Source: Gammaproteobacteria bacterium
Lineage (GTDB): Bacteria > Pseudomonadota > Gammaproteobacteria > Pseudomonadales > Azotimanducaceae
Length of the DNA: 13,214 bases
Assembly: GCA_030432795.1 (NCBI GenBank)
Contig: JAUILW010000042.1
Coordinates: 1-13,214 of the forward strand
Direction of reading: 5' to 3'
Shown: one piece after another, positions 1-7,532 of the stretch
Layout: each line of letters begins with the position of its first letter
How positions within the stretch are numbered: position 1 is the first letter of the stretch
Made by a program: the position numbers and the translations under genes
The notes under the pieces: generated by a model
The model's database searches: none
What the model was told of the DNA's origin: nothing
The model's input: only the letters and a program-made list of their open reading frames with translations

Positions 1-2321
1 GCTTCGTCGAGTCTGAAAGCTACGCGCTGTTCGACGGCGAGCGCAGCTTCGGTATTGCCGTTTTCTCCACCGACGCTGACAACGAGCTGGAGGTGGCCAG
101 AGCCGCACGCGCCTACGTCGAGCAGCGTAGCGCCTCCCTGCCGGCGGACGTGAAGCTCACCATCTGGGCGGATAACACCTACTACCTGCAGGGCCGTCTG
201 GACATGATGATCAAGAACATGCTCCTCGGCGCGCTGCTCGTGTTCGTCATCCTGACGCTGTTTCTGCACCTGAAGATTGCCACCTGGGTGCTGGTTGGAC
301 TGCCCATCGCCTTTCTCGGCGCGTTCATGCTGATGCCGACCCTCGGCGTGTCCATCAACGTGCTGAGCCTGTTCGGGCTGATACTGGTTCTGGGCATCGT
401 CGTGGACGACGCCATCGTCATCGCCGAAGCGGTGCATTCGGAAACAGAAGAGCACGGCTACAACCTGAATAACATCATCGCCGGTGCGCAACGTGTCGCC
501 ACGCCGGCGACGTTCGGCGTGCTGACCACCATCATGGCGTTTCTGCCCATGGTCGCCGCCACAGGGCCAATCTCCGCCATGACGGGCGCCATCGGCTGGG
601 TGGTGATTCTCTGCCTGGCGTTCAGCCTCGTGGAGTCCAAGCTGGTGCTCCCTTCGCATCTGGCGCTCATGAAGAGCTCACACAAACGCGAAGGACTCGC
701 GGACCGCACCGAAAGCGTGCTGAAAAACATCATCACCCGCTACTACCAACCGTTGCTGGCGAAAGCCATCGCCTACCGCTACCTCACCCTGGCGGCGTTC
801 CTCGCGCTGCTCCTGCTGGCCGTGGGTTTCGTAGGTGGCGGCCTGGTGCGTTTCACGTTCTTCCCGGAGATGGGCAGCGACTACCTTCGGGCCAGCGTCG
901 CACTGCACGATGGCGCCCCTGAAACACGCGCCCGCGAGATCGTCGAGCACATGAGCCACGCACTCGCGAAGGTCAACGATGAGCTGCGGCCGCGCAGCAC
1001 CGACGGCGGCGACGTCATGCAGCACGTGTTTGCCTTCGTCAGCGACGGCAGTCGCGGGCAGTTTCAGGTGGAGCTGTCCAAGAGCGAGAACCGCACCGTC
1101 AGCCCGCAGGAAATCGAAGCGCTCTGGCGCGAGGCGGTGGGCGAACTGCCGGATGTGAAATCGCTGAAGTTCGAAGCCAGCATGCATACCGGTGGCGGCC
1201 CGCCCATCGCCTTCAAGGTAACCGGTAGCCAATACGCGACGGTCGAGCGCGTATCGACGGAGATCGCCGACTACCTCTCCGCTACCGAGGGCGTGTTCGA
1301 AGTGGAAAGCAGTGCCGACGCCGGCCCTGAAGAGATCCGCCTGCGCATCAAACCGGAAGCGCAACCGCTGGGCGTCACCCTGGCCGACCTGGCGCGCCAG
1401 GTGCGTGCAGCGTTCTACGGCGCAGAGGCGCAGCGCATACAACGCGGTGACGACGAAGTGAAAGTCATGGTGCGATATCCCAGGGTGGAACGCCGGAGCG
1501 TAGAAAACCTGGAGAACATGTGGATCCGCACGCCGGACGGTCTTGAGCTACCGTTCCACAGCGTGGCAGACTACGATCTCGGACGCGGCTTCAACAGCAT
1601 CCAGCGCATCAACGGCGACCGCGCCGTCAGCATCACCGCTCGCTCAGACGAGTTCGTGGTGGAGCCGGCGACCGTCACCCGCAAGGTGATGCGGGAGCTC
1701 AAGCCGCTCCTCGAGGCAAACTATCCCGGCGTGAAGATCGCGCTCACCGGCGCCGGTTTCGAAGCCAACGCAGGCCTCCTGCAGATGGGATTGGGTTTCC
1801 TCATCGCGCTTTTCGGCATTTACGCCCTGATGGCTATCCCGCTCAAATCTTACCTGCAACCGCTGGTGATCATGGGGGTGATCCCCTTCGGCATCGTCGG
1901 CGCCGTGTTCGGCCACTGGTTGCTCGACATCTCCATCAGCTCCATATCCCTGTTCGGCATCATCGCGCTGTCCGGGGTGGTGGTGAACGACAGCCTCATC
2001 ATGGTGGACTTCGTGAACAAGGCTGTGGCTCGGGGCGAGCCGCCCCTTCAGGCGGCGCTCGAGTCCGGCGGACGGCGCTTCCGCGCCATCCTGCTGACCT
2101 CGCTGACCACCTTCTTCGGCCTGGTGCCCATGCTGATGGAGACGAGCCTGCAGGCGCAGATCGTCATGCCGATGGCAGTGTCCATGGCCTTCGGCATCCT
2201 GTTCGCAACGTTCATTACGTTGATTCTGGTGCCAGCGCTGTACGTTGTGGCCGCCGATGTGAAAGGTCTATTCCGCACGGGCGGCACAGCGTCTACTTCA
2301 TCTGCATCTGAATCGACTTAA
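1..2321 (+). CDS. RND-family efflux transporter permease subunit (5' end missing)
   Basis: This is the C-terminal part of a proton-driven RND pump of the inner membrane (AcrB/HAE-like superfamily), which normally works with a periplasmic adaptor and an outer-membrane channel. The reading frame is open from base 3, so the GTG at 93 is not the true start. About 772 residues are visible, against roughly 1040 in the family, so about 270 are missing upstream. The TM4 motif GIVVDDAIVIAEA carries the paired aspartates of the proton relay (bases 405-410). A second periplasmic loop follows, then the C-terminal membrane half with GVVVNDSLIMVDF near 1974-2010. The position of the relay lysine of AcrB (Lys940) is a valine here, which points to a subgroup other than classical AcrB. 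The C-terminus ends in a Ser/Thr-rich tail. The adaptor gene is probably upstream, outside the window. Substrate cannot be inferred. The last 29 bp overlap the convergent dehydrogenase gene. Confidence 0.95.
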   Translation, partial: FVESESYALFDGERSFGIAVFSTDADNELEVARAARAYVEQRSASLPADVKLTIWADNTYYLQGRLDMMIKNMLLGALLVFVILTLFLHLKIATWVLVGLPIAFLGAFMLMPTLGVSINVLSLFGLILVLGIVVDDAIVIAEAVHSETEEHGYNLNNIIAGAQRVATPATFGVLTTIMAFLPMVAATGPISAMTGAIGWVVILCLAFSLVESKLVLPSHLALMKSSHKREGLADRTESVLKNIITRYYQPLLAKAIAYRYLTLAAFLALLLLAVGFVGGGLVRFTFFPEMGSDYLRASVALHDGAPETRAREIVEHMSHALAKVNDELRPRSTDGGDVMQHVFAFVSDGSRGQFQVELSKSENRTVSPQEIEALWREAVGELPDVKSLKFEASMHTGGGPPIAFKVTGSQYATVERVSTEIADYLSATEGVFEVESSADAGPEEIRLRIKPEAQPLGVTLADLARQVRAAFYGAEAQRIQRGDDEVKVMVRYPRVERRSVENLENMWIRTPDGLELPFHSVADYDLGRGFNSIQRINGDRAVSITARSDEFVVEPATVTRKVMRELKPLLEANYPGVKIALTGAGFEANAGLLQMGLGFLIALFGIYALMAIPLKSYLQPLVIMGVIPFGIVGAVFGHWLLDISISSISLFGIIALSGVVVNDSLIMVDFVNKAVARGEPPLQAALESGGRRFRAILLTSLTTFFGLVPMLMETSLQAQIVMPMAVSMAFGILFATFITLILVPALYVVAADVKGLFRTGGTASTSSASEST

Positions 2322-3732
2322 GCGTTTTCTCACCGTACGGCGGGCGCAGCCCGGCCATCTCGGCCACATTGATTTTGGTCTGGCTGAACACCGCCTTAGC
2401 GTGGCTGAAGCGTCGAAAGCCATCGATGCCATGGTATGAACCCATGCCCGATGGTCCGACGCCACCGAACGGCAGATCTTCCTGCGCCACGTGCATCACT
2501 ACATCGTTGGTGGTGACACCACCCGAGGTCGTGCGTGTGAGCACCTGTTTTTCTTCCGCTGCATCTTCGCCGAAGTAGTACAGCCCAAGGGGGCGTGCGT
2601 GATCGTTGATATAAGCGATGGGCTCGCTGACATCCTTGTAGCGCTTCACCGGCAGTACCGGACCGAAAATCTCATCCTGCATCACCTTGAGGTCATCGCT
2701 CGGATCGAGGATCAGCGTGGGCGGTATTTTGTGGTGCGGCTGCTGTCGGAAGTCCTCCCCGGCCGGATTCACCTCCACGACCTCAGCGCCGGCGGCGCGC
2801 GCCTCCTCGATGTAGCCCATGATGCGATCGTAATGCCGCTCGTTGACTACCGACGTGTAGTCGTCATTGTCGAGCAGCGTCGGGAACATCTTTGCCACCG
2901 ACTTCTGGGTGGCCGCGACGAAGGCATCCATGTTGTCCTGCGGCACGAAAACGTAGTCCGGCGCCAGGCAGATCTGTCCGGCGTTCATCATCTTGCCAGC
3001 CATGATTGCATCGGTTGTGCGCTGCATGCTCGCGGAACGGGAGACGATCACCGGCGACTTGCCGCCGAGTTCGAGGGTCACGGGCACCAGATTGTCCGCC
3101 GCCGCCCGCATGACATGCCGAGCGACGGACGTCGCGCCGGTGAACAGCAGGTGGTCGAATGGCAGGCCGGAAAAATCGGCGCCGGTCTGTGGGCCACCCG
3201 TGACGACGCAGATCTCGGTGGCATCGAAAACCGTTGGGAAGATTTCCGCCATGACTTCGCTGGTGGCCGGTGTGTACTCACTGGGCTTGATCATCACCCG
3301 GTTGCCCGCCGCGAGTATTCCCGCCAACGGCGAGAACGTCAGGTTGACCGGGAAATTCCAGGGACTGATGACGCCTACCACCCCCAGCGGCTGGAAATCC
3401 ACCCGCGCCCGGGCGCCAAGCAGGTTCAAGGGAAACGGACCAACCTTGCGCCGTTCGGAGCGCATCCAGCGCCGCAGATTCTTCTGCGCATGGCGCAATG
3501 GTCCTACTGACGCTGCGATGTCGGTAAAGAGCGACTGCGTTGCGCTGCGATGACCGAAGTCATCGGACATAGCTGCCACCAGGCGGTCTTTATGCGCGAG
3601 CAGCAGGCCCACAGCCCTCTCCAGACGGTCCGTACGCATCTTCTCGCTGACTTCGCCTTCGGCCAGATAGGACGTGCGCTGGGCTTCCAGCAGTTCCAAC
3701 ATCCGCTCCCGCGGTGTTTCTGGGTGCTGCAT
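2293..3732 (-). CDS. Aldehyde dehydrogenase, coniferyl aldehyde dehydrogenase-like (CalB type)
   Basis: NAD(P)-dependent aldehyde dehydrogenase of 479 residues, cytosolic, oxidising an aldehyde to its acid. The closest match I recognise is coniferyl aldehyde dehydrogenase (coniferaldehyde to ferulate), a group also active on other aldehydes. Visible motifs: SPWNFP with the oxyanion Asn127, IKPSEYTP (cofactor binding, about 149-156), FTGAT 198-201, ELGGKSP with general base Glu221, AGQICLAP with catalytic Cys255, and EIFGP 354-358. All key residues are present. The frame is open upstream to 3885, but I chose the ATG at 3732. A GGAG Shine-Dalgarno lies six bases before it (3739-3742), the protein then has family length, and the longer reading would run into the kinase gene. 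It lies 56 bp downstream of the hybrid kinase on the same strand, so cotranscription is possible. Its 3' end overlaps the RND pump gene by 29 bp. The exact substrate is inferred by family resemblance only. Confidence 0.93.
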   Translation of the reverse strand: MQHPETPRERMLELLEAQRTSYLAEGEVSEKMRTDRLERAVGLLLAHKDRLVAAMSDDFGHRSATQSLFTDIAASVGPLRHAQKNLRRWMRSERRKVGPFPLNLLGARARVDFQPLGVVGVISPWNFPVNLTFSPLAGILAAGNRVMIKPSEYTPATSEVMAEIFPTVFDATEICVVTGGPQTGADFSGLPFDHLLFTGATSVARHVMRAAADNLVPVTLELGGKSPVIVSRSASMQRTTDAIMAGKMMNAGQICLAPDYVFVPQDNMDAFVAATQKSVAKMFPTLLDNDDYTSVVNERHYDRIMGYIEEARAAGAEVVEVNPAGEDFRQQPHHKIPPTLILDPSDDLKVMQDEIFGPVLPVKRYKDVSEPIAYINDHARPLGLYYFGEDAAEEKQVLTRTTSGGVTTNDVVMHVAQEDLPFGGVGPSGMGSYHGIDGFRRFSHAKAVFSQTKINVAEMAGLRPPYGEKTLKSIQMQMK

Positions 3733-3747
3733 ATCGATCTCCGCTCG

Positions 3748-3766
3748 TAGTGCTGCGCGCACTATA
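3748..3766 (-). promoter_or_regulatory. Possible -10 element and short inverted repeat upstream of the aldehyde dehydrogenase
   Basis: In the 56-bp gap between the kinase and dehydrogenase genes, the minus strand carries TATAGT (3766-3761), a 5/6 match to a sigma-70 -10 box. It overlaps an inverted repeat, TAGTGC/GCACTA (3748-3753 and 3759-3764), with a 5-base centre. I find no convincing -35 box at 16-18 bp. It could be an internal promoter with an operator, a small hairpin in a polycistronic mRNA, or chance. There is no T-tract, so it is not an intrinsic terminator. Confidence 0.25.
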
Positions 3767-3788
3767 CCGCAGACCAAGGTGCCGCCCG

Positions 3789-6700
3789 CTACGTTCCCGG
3801 AGAAGCGTACCGGTCGAGCAACTCCGACAGCACGTCGAGCTTCACCGGCTTGCTGGCATAGTCGCTCATACCCGCCTCGAGACAAGCTTCACGATCACGC
3901 TGCATGGCATTGGCCGTCATGGCGACGATGGGCACATCCTCACCGCCACGCATGCGTCGAATGCGTCGGGTCGCTTCCAGACCGTCCAGCTCCGGCATCT
4001 GACAGTCCATGAAGATCAACGCGTATGGAAACTGCTGCCACATCTGAATGGCTTCCTCGCCGTTGCCAGCGACATCCACCGTACAGCCAAGCTTCTCCAG
4101 CATGCGCACCGCGACTTTCTGGTTGACGGCGTTGTCCTCCGCCAGCAGAACCCGGAGCCGCCGCAGTACCGCCTCCTCGCCGTCTTCCGAACCAGATGGT
4201 TCTTCGGCCTCGCCACCCTCGTCCGCGAGCAGAGAAGCGCAGAGTCTGGCAACGGTGTGTCTCATCACCGGCTTGACGGTTCCGGCAACGCCCGCGGTCC
4301 TGGGCACGTCAGAGGAGGTAAGCATCAGCACCCGGGTCGAAGCCAGCGCTGCGTCGGCGCGAATGGCATCGAGCACCTGCAAACCGTCCATCCCCGGCAT
4401 GTGGTAATCCAGCAGGACCAGGTCGAACGCCTGATCGCGCAGAAACTCCAGGCACCGGCTACCGCTGTCCACACTCGCACAAACCGCACCAAGCGATGCC
4501 ATCATGCGACGAAGAATCTCTCGCCCGACCGGGTTGTCGTCAACGATGAGTACCCGCGCTCCGAGCAGCGCATGCTCGTCCGGCGTCCCTGCGGGCATCT
4601 GCTGAGCGGAAGGCAAACGCAGCGTGAACCAAAACTCAGCGCCCTCGCCAGGCGCGCTGTGCACGCCGATCTCGCCACCCATCAGCGACACGAGCTGCTT
4701 GCAGATCGCCAGACCCAACCCGGTTCCGCCAAATTTACGGGTGGTGGAGGCATCCGCCTGGGTGAAAGAGTCGAAAAGCTTCGGCTGCACATCGCGAGCG
4801 AGCCCCGGCCCGGTGTCCCGTACCCGCACCGTCAGCTCCTCGTCATCCACGGACTCGACGCTGACAATCACGTGGCCCCGGTCCGTGAACTTGACGGCGT
4901 TGCCAACGAGATTCACGAGCACCTGCCGCACACGGCCCACGTCGCCCACAAAAGCCACTGGCAAACCCGCGGGATAGTCCACGTACAGGTCGAGCTGCTT
5001 GCTCGCGGCGCTGCTGCTCAGCAATTCCATCACTTCGCGAATGGCCGACTCGAGATCAAATGGGGCTTCCTCGAACTCGAGCTTGCCCGCCTCGATCTTG
5101 GAGAAGTCGAGAATGTCGTTGATGATCGCCAGGAGCGCTTCTCCCGACGAGTAGATGACTTGTGCGGTTTCCTGCTGCGCCGGGTTGAGGTCCATATCCA
5201 GCAACAGCTGCGTCATGCCGAGCACGCCATTCATCGGCGTACGGATCTCATGACTCATGGTGGCGAGAAACTCACCCTTCGCCTGTGTGGCGGCCTGCGC
5301 GGTTTCCATTGCAGACCTGAGCTCCGTCTCCGCTCTGTGTCGTTCGCTGTTGTCCCGCACCACAACGGTATATCGATCCTCATGCCCCTCAGCCATCTCC
5401 CGCACAGCGATCTCGCAAGGAATCTTCCAGCCGCCCTGACGTATGCCGCGCACCTCCCTGGGCCTGCCATCCGCCATGGTCTGCAGGTCCATTTCGCCAT
5501 CGAACCAATCCACAAACGACATCCCCGACACCTGCTCCGCAGTGGTCGCAAACATATCGATGAACGCAGTATTGGCGGTCGATATGCACCCGTCCTCCGT
5601 CAGGGTGACGATACCCTCAGCAACGTGTTCAAGTACCGCCTCGAGCCGACCCACGGTTTCGAAAGCGAGGTCTTCGGCGATCTTGCGCCGCGAGACATCA
5701 GAAGCAAATCCGGATATGCGATGCAACGCGCCTTCTGCATCGAAGTCGGCATGACCGCGCAGGTGCAGCCACTGCACATTCGCGCCGTCGGCGCGGAGCC
5801 GCACTTCCACGCTGAAGTCGGTTTCCGAGCCTTGCCGATCCGCAAGGGTCTGCTGCAGGGCCTGCAGATCTCCCGGATGCAATGCCCGCAAAACGCTGGC
5901 GAAGTGGATCTCTTCCTCAGCGCCGAGCCCCAGCCAGCCTCGCACGCTATCCGACAGGTACATCGGTGTACCACTTCCGGCGTAGTCGAAGATGCCGTAG
6001 TGAGAGCCCTCCAATGCCAGACTCAACCGCTCTTCACTTTGACGGATGGCCTCTTCCTGCTCCTGGCGCTGGCTCACATCGGAGCCGAGCACGATGAGCC
6101 ACTGCTGTTCTCCCCGCTGCACGCCAATGGCCGTGAATTCAAACGGATACTCCGAGCCGTCTTTACGAATGTGCTGGTAGCGGTAACGAATCTCGTTACT
6201 GGTCTGCATCTGATCGGCAAGGGCTGCCACCACATCTTCGTTGCGCATCAGCGGCGCAATGTCCTGCACGACCAACTTGCGCAGTTCCTGTTCGTCATAG
6301 CCAAGATTGTTCAGCGCGGCGCGATTGGCAAACGACACACGCAGGCTGGGAGACTCGATGATGTACACCTCGTTGCTGCTGCCACGGATGGCTTCGCTCA
6401 TCAGCGCGATCTGATCATCCCGGTGCTTGTTCTCGGTGACATCGAGCAGCAGCCCGTCATAGAACAGCGGTTTACCATCGCGGCCATAGACCGCCCGACC
6501 ACGATGTGCAAACCACTGCTGAGAGTGACTTCGATCAGCCGCATATTCCAGGCTCCACAGGTCTCCAGAGTGAACTGCAGCCACAAAGCGCTGATAGGCG
6601 TCGGTTGACTCGCCGCCGAAAAGGTCTGCGTGCCCGGCCGAAGCGCCGAACAGCCGGTCGAGACCACCGCTGGAAAGAACAATCTCTCCGGTGCGTGCAT

Positions 6701-7451
6701 CGGCGCGATACGCCACGCCGGCGAGGCTTTCGAACATGCTCCGCATGAACTGCTGCTGGTCCGCAAGCTGCCGCACGTGCGACTCGAGAAGGCGTGACAA
6801 ATCACCGAGCTCATCAGGGCGCATGACCGGCATGCGCCATCGGCCAGACGCTTTCGCCTGCTGCACGGCCTTCTGTATGCGGCCAACGGGATCCAGCACC
6901 AGGGTGCGAAAGAGAAACAGAACACCACACACCAGCGCCGCCGCCCCCACCAGCGAGATGAGCGCAAGCACACGCAGTTGCTCGCGGTAGTACCCGGCAA
7001 GCCTACCGGTATCGAGCGTCGCGATGACGCTGAAATCCCGCCCACCGACACCAAGCGCCAGCTCTGTGGGCAGCGTTACCGGCACGCTGAAGCTCATAAG
7101 GTTGCCCTCAGCCCACTCCGTGCGGCCCGAAAGCAGCGGCATCTGGGTGACCTCATCACCGGCAGTCGCAACTACCAGACTATGTCCAAGCTCTACAAGG
7201 TCAAGCCGACGCAGGCCCAGGTTGCTGCCCGCCCCCGTGTATACGTGCTGCACCGTCTCGACGATGTTGCCGTAGTGCCTGGCATAACGCTCCACTTCAC
7301 TTGCCACGAGCTGCGCACGATCCCGCAGCTCGCGTTCGAGCATACCTGCCTGTTGATGAAACAAGGCCCAGAACACCACGCCACACAGCAGCACACCCAG
7401 TGCAGCTAGGGGTAGCACAAACCTTCCGAGCAATTGCAGACGCGCAGCCAT
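3789..7451 (-). CDS. Hybrid sensor histidine kinase (periplasmic sensor-HAMP-4 PAS-HisKA-HATPase-2 REC)
   Basis: Inner-membrane hybrid sensor kinase of 1220 residues. Order: TM1 about 11-32; periplasmic region 33-160 of no family I recognise; TM2 about 161-183; HAMP 184-232; four PAS-like modules near 236-345, 346-465, 470-590 and 597-705; HisKA with the H-box SHEIRTPMNG (phospho-acceptor His734); HATPase_c with N-box around 847-855, DTGPG at 879-883 and GGTGLGL at 908-914; REC1 (Asp971/972, Asp1015, Thr1045, Lys1060); REC2 (Glu1105/Asp1106, Asp1149, Thr1179, Lys1201). Catalytic residues are complete. REC1 is unusual: only 15 residues separate its Thr and Lys, against 22 in REC2. There is no C-terminal Hpt domain, so a separate Hpt protein is presumably needed. 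The ATG at 7451 gives a clean N-terminal membrane anchor, but its Shine-Dalgarno is weak. It is divergent from the second hybrid kinase and shares an inverted repeat with it. It precedes the aldehyde dehydrogenase on the same strand. The signal sensed is unknown. Confidence 0.95.
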   Translation of the reverse strand: MAARLQLLGRFVLPLAALGVLLCGVVFWALFHQQAGMLERELRDRAQLVASEVERYARHYGNIVETVQHVYTGAGSNLGLRRLDLVELGHSLVVATAGDEVTQMPLLSGRTEWAEGNLMSFSVPVTLPTELALGVGGRDFSVIATLDTGRLAGYYREQLRVLALISLVGAAALVCGVLFLFRTLVLDPVGRIQKAVQQAKASGRWRMPVMRPDELGDLSRLLESHVRQLADQQQFMRSMFESLAGVAYRADARTGEIVLSSGGLDRLFGASAGHADLFGGESTDAYQRFVAAVHSGDLWSLEYAADRSHSQQWFAHRGRAVYGRDGKPLFYDGLLLDVTENKHRDDQIALMSEAIRGSSNEVYIIESPSLRVSFANRAALNNLGYDEQELRKLVVQDIAPLMRNEDVVAALADQMQTSNEIRYRYQHIRKDGSEYPFEFTAIGVQRGEQQWLIVLGSDVSQRQEQEEAIRQSEERLSLALEGSHYGIFDYAGSGTPMYLSDSVRGWLGLGAEEEIHFASVLRALHPGDLQALQQTLADRQGSETDFSVEVRLRADGANVQWLHLRGHADFDAEGALHRISGFASDVSRRKIAEDLAFETVGRLEAVLEHVAEGIVTLTEDGCISTANTAFIDMFATTAEQVSGMSFVDWFDGEMDLQTMADGRPREVRGIRQGGWKIPCEIAVREMAEGHEDRYTVVVRDNSERHRAETELRSAMETAQAATQAKGEFLATMSHEIRTPMNGVLGMTQLLLDMDLNPAQQETAQVIYSSGEALLAIINDILDFSKIEAGKLEFEEAPFDLESAIREVMELLSSSAASKQLDLYVDYPAGLPVAFVGDVGRVRQVLVNLVGNAVKFTDRGHVIVSVESVDDEELTVRVRDTGPGLARDVQPKLFDSFTQADASTTRKFGGTGLGLAICKQLVSLMGGEIGVHSAPGEGAEFWFTLRLPSAQQMPAGTPDEHALLGARVLIVDDNPVGREILRRMMASLGAVCASVDSGSRCLEFLRDQAFDLVLLDYHMPGMDGLQVLDAIRADAALASTRVLMLTSSDVPRTAGVAGTVKPVMRHTVARLCASLLADEGGEAEEPSGSEDGEEAVLRRLRVLLAEDNAVNQKVAVRMLEKLGCTVDVAGNGEEAIQMWQQFPYALIFMDCQMPELDGLEATRRIRRMRGGEDVPIVAMTANAMQRDREACLEAGMSDYASKPVKLDVLSELLDRYASPGT

Positions 7452-7481
7452 GACACACCGAATCCAGGCAGACTCCAGGAA

Positions 7482-7487
7482 AGTGTA
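7482..7487 (-). promoter_or_regulatory. Possible -10 element for the minus-strand hybrid kinase
   Basis: TACACT on the minus strand (7487 down to 7482), inside the left arm of the inverted repeat, matches four of six positions of TATAAT. It would place transcription start near 7475, leaving a leader of about 24 bases before the ATG at 7451. I see no good -35 box, so an activator may be required. Support rests mostly on the same hexamer recurring in the mirrored arm. Confidence 0.35.
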
Positions 7488-7520
7488 GAACGCCCCTCCA
7501 GCGCTGCCCGGATGCTCTTC

Positions 7521-7526
7521 TACACT
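7521..7526 (+). promoter_or_regulatory. Possible -10 element for the plus-strand hybrid kinase (leaderless mRNA?)
   Basis: TACACT at 7521-7526 lies in the right arm of the inverted repeat. Exactly six bases separate it from the ATG at 7533, so the predicted start of transcription is the A of that ATG. The kinase ATG has no usable Shine-Dalgarno, which fits a leaderless message. No convincing -35 box is visible. Confidence 0.35.
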
Positions 7527-7532
7527 TTCAGG

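Larger units (their letters stand above)
7479..7529. repeat. Perfect 12-bp inverted repeat between divergent kinase genes
   Basis: GAAAGTGTAGAA at 7479-7490 is the exact reverse complement of TTCTACACTTTC at 7518-7529, with 27 bp between the arms. The pair sits in the 81-bp gap between the two divergent kinase starts. Each arm therefore presents the same 12-mer, TTCTACACTTTC, in the direction of the gene on its own side. This could be a dyad operator, two copies of a shared promoter core, or both. A perfect 12-bp arm match in so short a gap is unlikely to be chance. Confidence 0.85.

Noticed and set aside
678..1442. A 254-codon minus-strand frame inside the RND gene
   Set aside because: It is antisense shadow composition; the RND frame is continuous here.
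2491..3510. A 339-codon open frame opposite the aldehyde dehydrogenase
   Set aside because: It is a shadow of the dehydrogenase, whose catalytic motifs are complete on the other strand.
3733..3885. A 51-residue N-terminal extension of the aldehyde dehydrogenase
   Set aside because: It would overlap the kinase 3' end, is not dehydrogenase-like, and ATG 3732 has a good Shine-Dalgarno.
3714..6608. A 964-codon open frame on the plus strand opposite the 1220-residue kinase
   Set aside because: Its translation is rich in His, Arg, Gln and Leu with no recognisable domain, as expected for the antisense of a GC-rich gene. The minus-strand frame has a complete, ordered kinase architecture.
7479..7529. 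The 12-bp inverted repeat as an intrinsic terminator
   Set aside because: It lies between divergent starts, has a 27-base loop and no following T-tract.
7434..7532. An N-terminal extension of the second kinase to 7434
   Set aside because: It would overlap the divergent kinase start and bury the signal peptide 33 residues in.
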